Positions 54,837-63,526 of a stretch of DNA of 64,000 nt are shown here, piece by piece. Position 1 is the first letter of the stretch, and the number at the start of each line of letters is the position of its first letter. This DNA comes from Gilvimarinus chinensis DSM 19667 (lineage in GTDB: Bacteria; Pseudomonadota; Gammaproteobacteria; Pseudomonadales; Cellvibrionaceae): NCBI RefSeq assembly GCF_000377745.1, contig NZ_KB898712.1, forward strand, positions 1-64,000, given 5' to 3'. Both the position numbers and the translations under genes were made by a program. The notes under the pieces were generated by a model, which was not told the origin of the DNA, searched no databases, and saw only the letters and a program-made list of their open reading frames with translations.

Positions 54837-56351
54837 ATGACAGACTCCTACATCAAACGAATTCTCAATGCGCGTATTTACGACTTGGCTGTGGAAACAC
54901 CGCTGGATGACGCGCGTTTATTGTCGCAGCGCACGGACAACAAAGTGTTGCTTAAGCGTGAAGATCTGCAGCCGGTATTCAGCTTTAAAATTCGCGGTGC
55001 TTACAACAAGCTGTTGCAGCTCACGGACGCCGAGCGCGATAAAGGCGTTGTCGCGGCATCGGCTGGCAATCACGCTCAGGGGCTGGCGCTGAGTGCGCAG
55101 CACTTGGGGGTTAAGGCGACCATTGTCATGCCGCGTACGACTCCAGCGATTAAAGTGGATGCGGTGCGCGCCCGCGGCGCTAAAGTGGTACTGCACGGCG
55201 ATAATTTTGACGAGGCTGCGGCCCATACGCAAAAGTTGATTGCAGAAAAAGGCTACACCTACGTTCACCCGTTCGATGACCCGGATGTTATCGCCGGGCA
55301 GGGCACGGTGGCGATGGAAATTTTACGTCAGTACCCCAAGCACATCGACGCTATTTTTGTCGCCGTCGGTGGCGGAGGCTTGTGTGCCGGTGTAGCGGCG
55401 TATGTGAAGTATGTGCGCCCCGACGTGAAAGTGTTTGCGGTCGAGTCCGAAGAATCTGCGTGCCTCGCGGCGGCCATGGAGAAAAAGCGCCGGGTGAAGC
55501 TGCCGCAAGTGGGTATTTTTGCCGATGGTGTGGCCGTGGCGCAGATTGGCAAAGAGACCTTTAAGGTCATTAAAGACAATATCGACGGGGTTATTACCGT
55601 CAATACCGACGAAATTTGCGCGGGTATAAAAGATATTTTTGAAGATACCCGTTCCATTGCCGAGCCTGCGGGCGGGGTCAGTGTGGCGGGCTTGAAAAAA
55701 TATGTGGCTGAGCACGGCATTAGCGGCCAGACGTTAGTGGCCATCGACAGTGGTGCGAATATTAATTTTGACCGTTTGCGCTATATCTCTGAGCGCACCG
55801 AAATCGGCGAAAAGCGCGAGGCTATTCTGGCGGTTACCATTCCTGAGCGTCCCGGTGCGTACAAAGATTTTTGCCAGGCGTTGGGTAAACGCAGCATTAC
55901 CGAATTTAATTATCGCTACGCTGATGCCGATAAAGCCCGTATTTTTGTCGGTGTGCAGGTCTCGGCAGACCCCAACGACCGCGATGAGCTGGTGAGTGAT
56001 TTACGCAGCCAAGGCTACGACTTGGTGGACATGACCGATAATGAGCTTGCCAAGCTGCATATCCGTCACATGGTGGGTGGTCACGCTTCGGGTGTTGCGG
56101 AAGAAATGGTGTTTCGCTTTGAATTCCCCGAACGTCCCGGTGCCTTATTGCAGTTTTTAAATCTGGTGGCGGGGCGCTGGAACATAACCTTGTTTCACTA
56201 TCGCAATCATGGCTCAGCTTTCGGGCGGGTGCTTGTGGGCATGGAAGTGCCGGCCAAAGAGCGAGCGCAGGTGCGTAAGTTTTTAGCGGAAATTCATTAT
56301 CCGTTTTGGGAAGAAACCGATAACGAAGCCTACCAGTATTTTTTAAGTTAA
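54837..56351 (+). CDS. ilvA: Threonine ammonia-lyase, biosynthetic
   Basis: This 504-residue PLP enzyme converts threonine to 2-oxobutyrate in isoleucine synthesis. The PLP lysine is K51 in F-S-F-K-I-R-G-A-Y-N-K; S-A-G-N-H-A-Q-G and G-G-G-G-L are the phosphate loop regions. Two C-terminal ACT-like regulatory domains (E-R-P-G-A-Y-K-D-F and E-R-P-G-A-L-L-Q-F) indicate isoleucine feedback. ATG 54837 is chosen; a GTG two codons earlier is also possible, and the Shine-Dalgarno is weak. Confidence 0.96.
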   Translation: MTDSYIKRILNARIYDLAVETPLDDARLLSQRTDNKVLLKREDLQPVFSFKIRGAYNKLLQLTDAERDKGVVAASAGNHAQGLALSAQHLGVKATIVMPRTTPAIKVDAVRARGAKVVLHGDNFDEAAAHTQKLIAEKGYTYVHPFDDPDVIAGQGTVAMEILRQYPKHIDAIFVAVGGGGLCAGVAAYVKYVRPDVKVFAVESEESACLAAAMEKKRRVKLPQVGIFADGVAVAQIGKETFKVIKDNIDGVITVNTDEICAGIKDIFEDTRSIAEPAGGVSVAGLKKYVAEHGISGQTLVAIDSGANINFDRLRYISERTEIGEKREAILAVTIPERPGAYKDFCQALGKRSITEFNYRYADADKARIFVGVQVSADPNDRDELVSDLRSQGYDLVDMTDNELAKLHIRHMVGGHASGVAEEMVFRFEFPERPGALLQFLNLVAGRWNITLFHYRNHGSAFGRVLVGMEVPAKERAQVRKFLAEIHYPFWEETDNEAYQYFLS

Positions 56352-56368
56352 TTGGTAAATCCCATGAC

Positions 56369-56400
56369 GGGGTGCGGTGGGTGATGCTGCGCCGCACCCC
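56369..56400. terminator. Putative terminator between ilvA and fau
   Basis: GGGGTGCGG (56369-56377) and CCGCACCCC (56392-56400) form a nine-base-pair GC stem between convergent genes. The T-run is weak (GGTTATTTT). Confidence 0.6.
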
Positions 56401-56402
56401 GG

Positions 56403-56996
56403 TTATTTTCCGAACACAACTCCCTTTTCCGTCACCACCGCTGCCAAGGGGATGTCCCAGGGCTCCAGCGGCAATTTCTCTACCTCCTGGCATCCGTGCG
56501 CCAAGCCGATCAGTTTGGGGCGACTATTGCCAGGCTGTCGTCTTTTAAAAGCAAAGGTTGTGTCGTAAAAACCACCCCCCATTCCCAGCCTGCCTCCGGT
56601 TCGGTCAAACCCGACCAAAGGCATAAAAACGATGTCGAGATGGCGGGCCGAAAGGGGCGCGCTGCGGTGTGTTATCGGTTCGGGGATACCAAAGCGGTTG
56701 CGGCGCAAGCGGGTGTTTTGAGTCAATGGGGTAAACCAGAGCTGGCGTTGACTCCAGGGGTGCAAAACAGGCAAATAACATTTAACCCCTTTTTGCCACA
56801 AAACTTTAGTCAGTGGCCGCGGGTCCAGCTCGCCATCTGCAGGCCAGTAGAGGGCGACTTTGCGCGCGCTTTGCAGCCAGGGGTGGCGCTGCAGGTGTTT
56901 TACGAGCAGATGGCTCGCACGTGTTTGTTGCTGAGGTGTGAGTGCGCGGCGGCGTTGGCGCAGCGTTTTACGGAGGGTGTGACGAGATTCGGTCAT
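56403..56996 (-). CDS. fau: 5-formyltetrahydrofolate cyclo-ligase
   Basis: This 197-residue enzyme converts 5-formyl-THF to methenyl-THF using ATP. The N-terminal basic helix R-K-T-L-R-Q-R-R-R and the G-F-D-R-T-G-G-R-L-G-M-G-G-G-F-Y-D-T-T loop identify it. It lies directly downstream of 6S RNA, and zapA lies on the far side of the RNA, the conserved gammaproteobacterial order. 6S RNA and fau are probably co-transcribed. Confidence 0.94.
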   Translation of the reverse strand: MTESRHTLRKTLRQRRRALTPQQQTRASHLLVKHLQRHPWLQSARKVALYWPADGELDPRPLTKVLWQKGVKCYLPVLHPWSQRQLWFTPLTQNTRLRRNRFGIPEPITHRSAPLSARHLDIVFMPLVGFDRTGGRLGMGGGFYDTTFAFKRRQPGNSRPKLIGLAHGCQEVEKLPLEPWDIPLAAVVTEKGVVFGK

Positions 56997-57010
56997 AGGT
57001 GAGAATTAAA

Positions 57011-57187
57011 CAACCCCAAGATGCCGCTGTCGAGTGGGCCTTGAACCCTAAAGTTCAAGGGGTGGCTCCAGCGATGTTATTAGGCTTTCCGGACGTGCGG
57101 ACATGCTCACAAACACCAGCGAAGAGCTACCGGGTACAGCATTATCGGCTCAAGGACATCGTCGACTGGCGAACATCCCAGGGTATG
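57011..57187 (-). ncRNA. ssrS: 6S RNA
   Basis: Read on the minus strand, this region shows the conserved 6S landmarks in order: GGGATGTTCGC, CCTTGAGCCGATA, GGTGTTTGTGAGCATG, CGTCCGGAAAGCCT, the hairpin CCTTGAACTTTAGGGTTCAAGG, then GCGGCATC. The ends pair: 57174-57183 with 57014-57023, ten consecutive base pairs allowing G-T. The length of about 177 bases and position between zapA and fau fit. 6S RNA binds sigma-70 RNA polymerase and damps transcription in stationary phase. Exact ends are estimates. Confidence 0.95.
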
Positions 57188-57221
57188 AAAGTATTGTAAC
57201 AAAGATTGGGGAATCTCCCAA
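57188..57221 (-). promoter_or_regulatory. Sigma-70 promoter of 6S RNA
   Basis: On the minus strand, TTGGGA (57216-57221) and TACAAT (57193-57198) are 17 bases apart, and the 6S start falls 6-7 bases after the -10. The spacing matches the predicted RNA end. Confidence 0.75.
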
Positions 57222-57234
57222 AAGCTTCGCTAGA

Positions 57235-57534
57235 TTAACGAGTACTAAGCTTATCCAGTTGCGCTTCAATTTTGTTCTGCATACGGTTAAGCGATTCGCT
57301 ATCAATACCGTTAGCGGTGCTGGTGGACTTGGCTTGCAGTAGCTCATGGCTCAGGTTCAGCGCCGCCATCACCGCAATACGCTCCAGCCCCATAACCCCG
57401 CCGCCTCGTTTAATCATACGCATACGCTCATCGAGAATCTGCGCCGACTCCAGCAGGGCACTGCGCTCTTCTGGAGGGCAGGCCACTTGATACTCTTTGT
57501 CCAGAATCCTGACGTGTACGGTTTCGTTGCTCAC
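57235..57534 (-). CDS. zapA: Cell division protein ZapA
   Basis: The protein has 99 residues from GTG 57534 with GAGG six bases upstream. V-H-V-R-I-L-D-K-E-Y-Q-V-A-C-P and L-E-R-I-A-V-M-A-A-L-N-L-S-H-E-L-L are typical ZapA. It bundles FtsZ filaments at mid-cell. Its stop lies 13 bases from the 6S promoter. A TIGR02449/ZapB-like gene precedes it in the same direction. Confidence 0.96.
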   Translation of the reverse strand: MSNETVHVRILDKEYQVACPPEERSALLESAQILDERMRMIKRGGGVMGLERIAVMAALNLSHELLQAKSTSTANGIDSESLNRMQNKIEAQLDKLSTR

Positions 57535-57546
57535 AGTGGGCCTCGT

Positions 57547-57753
57547 TTATTCAGCTTCCAGACTTTTTAAGCGCGAAATCATGGCCTCAACTCGCGAACG
57601 GGCCAGTTCATTTTTCTCCACTAGCCGCACTCTTTCGCGCTGCCAATCTTCTTCGCGTTGTTTAAGTTCGGTGTTTTCCTGCTGTAATCGGCTGCACTGG
57701 CGCAGCAGCTCGTCCAGTTTGACTTCCAGGGTTTTTAACGGTTCGTCTGACAT
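57547..57753 (-). CDS. Small coiled-coil protein, TIGR02449/ZapB-like
   Basis: The protein has 68 residues from ATG 57753. Nearly the whole chain is one heptad coiled coil (L-E-V-K-L-D-E-L-L-R-Q-C-S-R-L-Q-Q-E-N). The frame is open upstream but the extra residues lack the coiled-coil pattern. It lies 12 bases before zapA, so a role with ZapA in division is likely. Confidence 0.82.
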   Translation of the reverse strand: MSDEPLKTLEVKLDELLRQCSRLQQENTELKQREEDWQRERVRLVEKNELARSRVEAMISRLKSLEAE

Positions 57754-57944
57754 GGGCAGGTGACCAATTTGAATTGTGCGACTACTATATTGCGCCTCGG
57801 CAAAGGCTGCAATCGATCTTAAAGTGCTTTCTAGTTTATGTGCGCAGTGCACCAATATCAAAGGTGTTTTTGTTTGGTATTGATAAGGCTCAAGAGTGCC
57901 AATTGAGCCCTGTGCTAGCATAGGGCAGATTTAGGAGAATTTTT

Positions 57945-58535
57945 ATGTCTGAAATTGAAAAACTGGTCAATGGCTTTGAGCTGTGGGATGAACGTTTTGC
58001 CCCGCTTGAGGCGTTGAACAGCCCGGCGGAGTTGCAGGGAATGCTCTGCGGTCGCCTGTGCGGTACACCGCTAAATGAAGCGGACTGGCTGCGTTTGGTG
58101 AATGATTTTATGGCGCTGACCGATGAGCCGGATCAAGCCACCACCGATGCGCTGCTGGACTTTTTAAAACAAACCCGAGGCCAACTGGGCGGCGAAGGTT
58201 TCAGCTTTGTGTTGCTGCTGCCCGATGATGAGCAAAGTATGTCCGAGCGGGTTGAGGCGCTGTCGCAGTGGTGTCATGGCTTTTTAAGTGGTTTCGGCGC
58301 GTCTGGAGCCGTTGAGCAAGGTGAAGTCAACCCGGACATTGCCGATACCCTGGAAGATTTTTCGGCCATCGTGCAAATCGAGTCCAGTGACAATGATGCC
58401 GCCAGTGCTGAATCTGATTTTATCGAAGTGGCGGAGTATGTGCGCATGTCCGCTCTGACGCTATATCAGGCCTTTCATGGTAGCGATGCCGCCGCCTCAG
58501 CCCCAGTAACACCCGACTCCGGAACTCTGCATTGA
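57945..58535 (+). CDS. ygfB: UPF0149 family protein YgfB
   Basis: The 196-residue protein has the UPF0149 pattern: L-E-A-L-N-S-P-A-E-L-Q-G-M-L-C-G, L-L-L-P-D-D-E, and W-C-H-G-F-L-S-G-F. AGGAG lies before the ATG. It precedes pepP, with which it is translationally coupled, as in most gammaproteobacteria. Confidence 0.94.
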   Translation: MSEIEKLVNGFELWDERFAPLEALNSPAELQGMLCGRLCGTPLNEADWLRLVNDFMALTDEPDQATTDALLDFLKQTRGQLGGEGFSFVLLLPDDEQSMSERVEALSQWCHGFLSGFGASGAVEQGEVNPDIADTLEDFSAIVQIESSDNDAASAESDFIEVAEYVRMSALTLYQAFHGSDAAASAPVTPDSGTLH

Positions 58536-58540
58536 TCCCT

Positions 58541-59875
58541 ATGAGAATTAGCAAAGCCGAATTTGCCCGTCGCCGCAAAGCCTTAATGGCGGTGATGGAG
58601 CCTAACAGTATTGCCATTGTGCCATCGGCGCCAGAGCGAACTCGCTCGCGCGATACCGAATACCTTTACCGGCAAGACAGCGACTTCTACTACCTGACCG
58701 GTTTTAGCGAACCCGAGGCGGTACTGGTATTGATTCCCGGGCGTGAGCACGGTGAGTTTGTGCTGTTCTGTCGCGACCGCGACCCTGAGCGCGAGATATG
58801 GGACGGCTACCGTGCCGGGCCCGATGGGGTTTGCCGTGAATACGGTGCGGATGACGCGTTCCCTGTGGATGATATCGACGATATTCTGCCCGGTCTGCTG
58901 GAGGGCCGCGAGCGTGTCTACTACGCCATGGGGAAAGACGCTGGCTTTGATCGCCAGGTGATGGAATGGGTGAATACCATTCGCGCCAAGGTGCGCTCAG
59001 GCGCGACGCCGCCCGGTGAGTTTTTGGATTTGGCGCACTTTCTTCACGACAACCGTTTGTACAAAAGCGCCGCCGAACTGCGGGTAATGCAAGAGGCCGG
59101 AGACATTTCTGCCCGTGCCCATGTGCGCGCCATGGAATATTGCCAGCCCGGCGTTATGGAGTATCAGCTTGAAGCAGAAATTCTGCATGAGTTTGCCATG
59201 GCCGGTGCCCGCCATCCGGCGTATAGCTCCATTGTTGGCGGGGGTAAAAATGGCTGCATTCTTCACTATGTGGAGAACAGTGCAGCGCTAAAAGATGGCG
59301 ATCTGGTGCTGATAGACGCAGGTTGCGAACTGGAATATTACGCCGCCGATATTACCCGTACCTTTCCCGTGAATGGTCGTTTCAGCGAGGCGCAAAAAGC
59401 GCTTTACGATATCGTATTGGACGCTCAGAACGCCGCCTTTGCCACCCTTAAGCCGGGTGCGCATTGGAATGAGCCCCATGAGGCCTCGGTAAAAACCATT
59501 ACCCAGGGGCTGCTGGACTTAGGCCTGTTAGAAGGGGAGATAAATACGCTGATTGACGAGGGCGCTTATCGTCGTTTTTACATGCATCGCATCGGTCACT
59601 GGCTCGGTATGGACGTTCACGATGTGGGCGATTACAAGGTTGGCGGCGAATGGCGAGTGCTTGAGCCGGGTATGGTAATGACGGTCGAGCCCGGAATTTA
59701 TGTCGCACCGGACGATGAAACAGTGGCCAAAAAGTGGCGTGGTATCGGCATTCGTATTGAAGATGATGTCGCCATTACCAAAGACGGTTATCAGGTATTA
59801 ACCGACGCGGTACCCAAAACCACCGCCGAGATTGAATCGGTAATGGCCCGTGCGGCCGCAGCGCGGAGCGCCTGA
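58541..59875 (+). CDS. pepP: Xaa-Pro aminopeptidase P
   Basis: The protein has 444 residues from ATG 58541; a TTG three codons earlier overlaps ygfB. The N-terminal domain (D-S-D-F-Y-Y-L-T-G-F) and pita-bread C-terminal domain carry the metal ligands D-A-G, D-I-T-R, H-R-I-G-H-W-L-G-M-D-V-H, T-V-E-P-G, and I-R-I-E-D. It cleaves N-terminal Xaa-Pro bonds. Next to ubiH in the conserved cluster. Confidence 0.96.
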   Translation: MRISKAEFARRRKALMAVMEPNSIAIVPSAPERTRSRDTEYLYRQDSDFYYLTGFSEPEAVLVLIPGREHGEFVLFCRDRDPEREIWDGYRAGPDGVCREYGADDAFPVDDIDDILPGLLEGRERVYYAMGKDAGFDRQVMEWVNTIRAKVRSGATPPGEFLDLAHFLHDNRLYKSAAELRVMQEAGDISARAHVRAMEYCQPGVMEYQLEAEILHEFAMAGARHPAYSSIVGGGKNGCILHYVENSAALKDGDLVLIDAGCELEYYAADITRTFPVNGRFSEAQKALYDIVLDAQNAAFATLKPGAHWNEPHEASVKTITQGLLDLGLLEGEINTLIDEGAYRRFYMHRIGHWLGMDVHDVGDYKVGGEWRVLEPGMVMTVEPGIYVAPDDETVAKKWRGIGIRIEDDVAITKDGYQVLTDAVPKTTAEIESVMARAAAARSA

Positions 59876-59877
59876 GT

Positions 59878-61062
59878 TTGACCACTTACGACCTGGCCAT
59901 AGTCGGTGGAGGCATGGTGGGCGCGAGCCTCGCGCTCTTGTGCGCGCGAGCTAACCCCAGCTGGCGCATCGCGGTGATCGACCCGCACCCGGCCGAAGTG
60001 GGGGACGTATCCGCCAGGCCCAGTTTTGATGCCCGTGCAACGGCCTTGTCCGCCGGTAGTGCGAGCTACCTTAATAACCTCGGAGTCTGGCAAAGCCTTA
60101 ACGCTGTGGCAGCACCCATTGAACAGGTGCATATTTCAGACAAAGGTTATCTGCCGGGGCAGAGAATCTGTGCGGGCGACTACGCCATGCCTGCGCTTGG
60201 CTATGTGGTGCCTAATCAGCCTTTAGGGGCAGTCTTCATCAGCGCCATGGCCACGCAATCTGGTATTGAGTCGCTGGTCGATTCGGTTGAGCAGTTAACG
60301 GTTACCGCCAAAGCCGCTGAAGCGCGTTTAGCCAGCGGTGCGAATATCAGTGCAAAGCTTATCGCCATTTGCGACGGTGCCGACTCACCTTTGTGTAAGG
60401 CGCTCGGTATTGGCCATCGCAAGCGCCACTATCAGCAGCGCGCGGTTATTGCCAATGTCCGTGTAAGTAAGCCCCACGGCAATACCGCCTTTGAACGGTT
60501 TACGGATGAAGGGCCACTGGCGTTATTGCCTTTGCAGAACTCGCGTGAATTAGCGCTGGTTTGGACTCAGCCTATCCTTGAGCCTGACAGGTCTGGCCGA
60601 CCTGATACGGATTTTCTGCAACAGCTGCAGCAGCGATTTGGTCATCGCTTGGGCCGGTTTGAAGCGGTGAGTGAAAGGTTTAGTTACCCCTTACAGCTGA
60701 GCGAAGTCGACGAGCCGTGGCGCAGCCGCCTGGTGGTGATGGGCAATGCCGCGCACAGTCTGCACCCGGTTGCGGGCCAGGGCTTTAATCTGTCCCTGCG
60801 CGATTGCGGTGTATTGGCCGATTGTCTGAAAGGTGTGACTGACCCGGGAGCGCTCGAGTGCTTAAAGAATTACGGCCGCCTGCGCCAGCAGGATCAAACC
60901 CTTACCACAGAGCTGAGTCATGCCATGGTGAAGTTGTTCAGTTCGCGGCGAGCGTCTCTGGTGAGTGCGCGACATTTGGGGTTACTTGGTTTAGAGCTGT
61001 TTGCGCCACTAAAGCAGGCGTTTTCCCGGCAAATGATGGGAGGGCATAGTGGCGCCGCCTGA
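59878..61062 (+). CDS. ubiH: 2-octaprenyl-6-methoxyphenol hydroxylase UbiH
   Basis: This 394-residue flavoprotein monooxygenase has the FAD motif V-G-G-G-M-V-G-A-S at the N-terminus, S-F-D-A-R-A-T-A-L-S near 45 and G-N-A-A-H-S-L-H-P-V-A-G-Q-G-F-N-L-S-L-R-D near 288. It hydroxylates the ubiquinone ring. The start is TTG 59878, two bases after the pepP stop. The end overlaps ubiI by 14 bases. Confidence 0.93.
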   Translation: MTTYDLAIVGGGMVGASLALLCARANPSWRIAVIDPHPAEVGDVSARPSFDARATALSAGSASYLNNLGVWQSLNAVAAPIEQVHISDKGYLPGQRICAGDYAMPALGYVVPNQPLGAVFISAMATQSGIESLVDSVEQLTVTAKAAEARLASGANISAKLIAICDGADSPLCKALGIGHRKRHYQQRAVIANVRVSKPHGNTAFERFTDEGPLALLPLQNSRELALVWTQPILEPDRSGRPDTDFLQQLQQRFGHRLGRFEAVSERFSYPLQLSEVDEPWRSRLVVMGNAAHSLHPVAGQGFNLSLRDCGVLADCLKGVTDPGALECLKNYGRLRQQDQTLTTELSHAMVKLFSSRRASLVSARHLGLLGLELFAPLKQAFSRQMMGGHSGAA

Positions 61063-62272
61063 TTACGATATTGTCATTGTCGGCGCTGGCATGGTGGGCG
61101 CCAGTATGGCCTTGCGCCTGGCCGATACAAATTTGCGTATCGCGCTGGTGGCACCTTCTATGGCAGAGGGTGCAACGGCTGCCTTAAAGGAGAGCGGCGA
61201 AGCTTTCGACCCGAGAGTGGTGGCGTTAACGGCCGCTTCGCGTCGGTTGTTCTCGCAACTGGGTATCTGGCCCGGGCTGGAGCAGCGACGCGTTTGCCCT
61301 TACCGCAACATGCATGTGTGGGATGGCGAAGGGGCCGGTAAAATCGATTTCAGGGCTGACGAATTAGGTTGTGACGCTCTGGGGCATATTGTTGAAAATC
61401 GCCTGATTGTTGGCGAGCTTATGGATAAGTTGGCGCAAACGCCAATAGAGCGGATTACCGCGCAGGTTAAAGGCCTTATTTATTCTGAGTCCGGCCTGGG
61501 CGGCGTGGCGCTAAGCGATGGTCGCCCACTGCACGCAAGGTTAACCATTGCCGCCGATGGCGCCACTTCAGCGCTGCGTGATTTTGCCGGCATTGGCGTG
61601 CGTGAATGGTCATACGGCCAGAGCGCCATTGTTACCACGGTAAGCACCGAGCAGAGTCATGGGCATACCGCCTGGCAGCGGTTTATGGCAACAGGCCCAT
61701 TAGCGTTTCTACCTTTGTGTGAACGGCCCGAAGAGCCTAACCCGTGTAACAGCTCTATCGTGTGGTCTGCCGATGAAAGCCTTGCCGCACAGTTAATGGC
61801 GTTGGATGACGCCGCCTTTGCCCGGCGGCTGGCATCTGGCTTTGAACACCGCCTGGGTGCAGTTACTCAGGTGGCAAAGCGCTATTGTTTACCGTTAGTG
61901 CAGCGCCATGCGAAAACCTATTTTAAACCTGGTTTGTCGTTAATCGGCGATGCGGCTCACAGCATTCATCCACTGGCCGGGCAGGGCGTGAATTTAGGGT
62001 TGCTGGACGTTCAAGCCCTGGCTCAAGAGATTGTGCGAGCAAAAAATCGCGGTATCAGTTTGGACGATGCTTCAATTTTGCGCCGCTATGAGCGTGAGCG
62101 TATGGGGCATAACCTCACTATGATGGCGGCTATGGAAAGCTTTAAGCGCTTATTTGGCAGCCGGGATTTAAGATTACTTTGGCTTCGCAATTGCGCGCTG
62201 CGCTCTGCTGACTCCCTCTCTGTTTTGAAAAATACTTTGGCTCGTGAGGCCATGGGCCTGTCATTGTCATAA
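61049..62272 (+). CDS. ubiI: Ubiquinone hydroxylase UbiI/VisC-like
   Basis: The protein has 407 residues from GTG 61049 (GGAGGG upstream). FAD motif I-V-G-A-G-M-V-G-A-S and G-D-A-A-H-S-I-H-P-L-A-G-Q-G-V-N-L-G-L-L-D. It shares the fold with UbiH and normally catalyses C5 hydroxylation in ubiquinone synthesis. UbiI and UbiF are close, so the exact ring position is inferred from operon position. Confidence 0.88.
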   Translation: MAPPDYDIVIVGAGMVGASMALRLADTNLRIALVAPSMAEGATAALKESGEAFDPRVVALTAASRRLFSQLGIWPGLEQRRVCPYRNMHVWDGEGAGKIDFRADELGCDALGHIVENRLIVGELMDKLAQTPIERITAQVKGLIYSESGLGGVALSDGRPLHARLTIAADGATSALRDFAGIGVREWSYGQSAIVTTVSTEQSHGHTAWQRFMATGPLAFLPLCERPEEPNPCNSSIVWSADESLAAQLMALDDAAFARRLASGFEHRLGAVTQVAKRYCLPLVQRHAKTYFKPGLSLIGDAAHSIHPLAGQGVNLGLLDVQALAQEIVRAKNRGISLDDASILRRYERERMGHNLTMMAAMESFKRLFGSRDLRLLWLRNCALRSADSLSVLKNTLAREAMGLSLS

Positions 62273-62289
62273 AACTGTAGATTCTTACT

Positions 62290-62628
62290 ATGAAAATCAC
62301 TGCACTGGCACACTTTTTTAATGCACTTTTGTTGTTATGGCTTTTGGCGGCCGCTGGTTTTTTAGCGGCAGAGTTACGCGTTGAGTCAGTTTTTGCCGCG
62401 GTGACAACCCTGGTGATTGCCTGGTTTGTTTTTAAGCGACAAAGATGGGGGTATTTTGCCGCTGCAGCCTGGGGCTTAGCGTGTTATCAGTTGGCAAAGG
62501 AAGGTTTGGCATTGGAGTTGGTAAAGCGCCCAGCGATGCTTGGCGGCTTTGCGGTGGTGGTAATTGCGCTATTTTTGCACGAAGTGTTTTGCCGCCGCCC
62601 CAATATTGAGCGCAACAGCCCACAATAA
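62290..62628 (+). CDS. Small membrane protein of unknown function
   Basis: This 112-residue protein has four hydrophobic helices (about 9-27, 33-48, 55-70, 82-99) and a basic C-terminus. It starts 17 bases after ubiI, with no strong Shine-Dalgarno. No family recognised. Confidence 0.6.
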   Translation: MKITALAHFFNALLLLWLLAAAGFLAAELRVESVFAAVTTLVIAWFVFKRQRWGYFAAAAWGLACYQLAKEGLALELVKRPAMLGGFAVVVIALFLHEVFCRRPNIERNSPQ

Positions 62629-62743
62629 CCGAACCGCCGCTTGAATTTGCCAGAGCCAAAATGATTTAATTTTGTCCATCGCAGCCAGATACTAGGGTGT
62701 GGAGATGGAGCTTAATTTTAACCTTATTGATTTTACTGGTAGG

Positions 62744-62761
62744 CCCCGCTTTTAAGTGGGG
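62744..62761 (+). promoter_or_regulatory. Hairpin in the cold-shock gene leader
   Basis: CCCCGCTT-TT-AAGTGGGG is a stem (one G-T wobble) in the roughly 110-base leader before the csp gene. Cold-shock mRNAs often have structured leaders; a role here is inference. Confidence 0.4.
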
Positions 62762-62811
62762 GGTTGTGAAGGGCCGGTGTTCCGGCGCAAAAAAGGAAGC
62801 AAGAGGGCGTT

Positions 62812-63021
62812 ATGTCTGATTTGGTGAATGGTGTTGTTAAGTGGTTCAATGATGCGAAAGGTTACGGTTTTATTGAGCGCGAAGGCGGGCCGGATGTGTT
62901 CGTACATTTTCGTGCAATTAACGGCACCGGTCGTCGTACTTTGCTTGAAGGCCAGAACGTGACCTTTGAAGTCGTACAAGGGCAAAAAGGTCCTCAGGCG
63001 GAAAACGTTACCGCGGTATAA
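62812..63021 (+). CDS. Cold-shock-domain protein, CspA family
   Basis: The 69-residue OB-fold has RNP1 (K-G-Y-G-F-I) and RNP2 (V-F-V-H-F) RNA-binding motifs and starts G-V-V-K-W-F-N. It binds single-stranded RNA or DNA and relieves mRNA structure in the cold or on entry to growth. GGAAG lies before the ATG. Which csp paralogue cannot be told. Confidence 0.95.
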   Translation: MSDLVNGVVKWFNDAKGYGFIEREGGPDVFVHFRAINGTGRRTLLEGQNVTFEVVQGQKGPQAENVTAV

Positions 63022-63117
63022 GTTTCCTCCAAACCGTTTTTTTAATTCCCGCCCCCGGTTGCGCTGGTACCTGCTTAAGGTGCTGGGTCGACCAGGGGCG
63101 CTTTTGTGTAAAAAATT

Positions 63118-63435
63118 ATGTCTGATCTCGCTGCTGTTACCTGGTTATTTGGCCTGATTGCCGTGGGCTATTATTGGTGGCGAGCGCTGCAGGCCAAAGA
63201 TGTTGCCTTTGCCGCGGCAGTGCGCCACTGCCGCGAAATGAACGTGCAGATGCTGGATCAGAGCGTCTACCTGCGTCGGCTCTGGTTCAAGCGCAACAGC
63301 AAAGGTGCGCTCAGTTTATGGCGCGCTTTCTATTTTGAGTTTACCTCCACCGGTGAAGATCGCTACACCGGCCGGGTCGTGATGTTGGGCCGCAAGATCG
63401 AAGCCGTTCAACTCGACCCCCATAAAGTGCATTAA
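63118..63435 (+). CDS. DUF3301 family membrane-anchored protein
   Basis: The 105-residue protein has one N-terminal helix (about 5-24) followed by a basic cytoplasmic domain (A-A-V-R-H-C-R-E-M-N-V-Q-M-L-D-Q-S-V-Y-L). This pattern is DUF3301, commonly found just upstream of hisB in gammaproteobacteria, as here. Function unknown. Confidence 0.85.
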   Translation: MSDLAAVTWLFGLIAVGYYWWRALQAKDVAFAAAVRHCREMNVQMLDQSVYLRRLWFKRNSKGALSLWRAFYFEFTSTGEDRYTGRVVMLGRKIEAVQLDPHKVH

Positions 63436-63526
63436 GTCCTTCGCGGTGCGCCTGCGACTGGCGCTGTCTTACCGCAAACCTTTATAATCCGCCTTTTGCC
63501 CACGGGGCGGTGAGTCGGAGAAGGTC

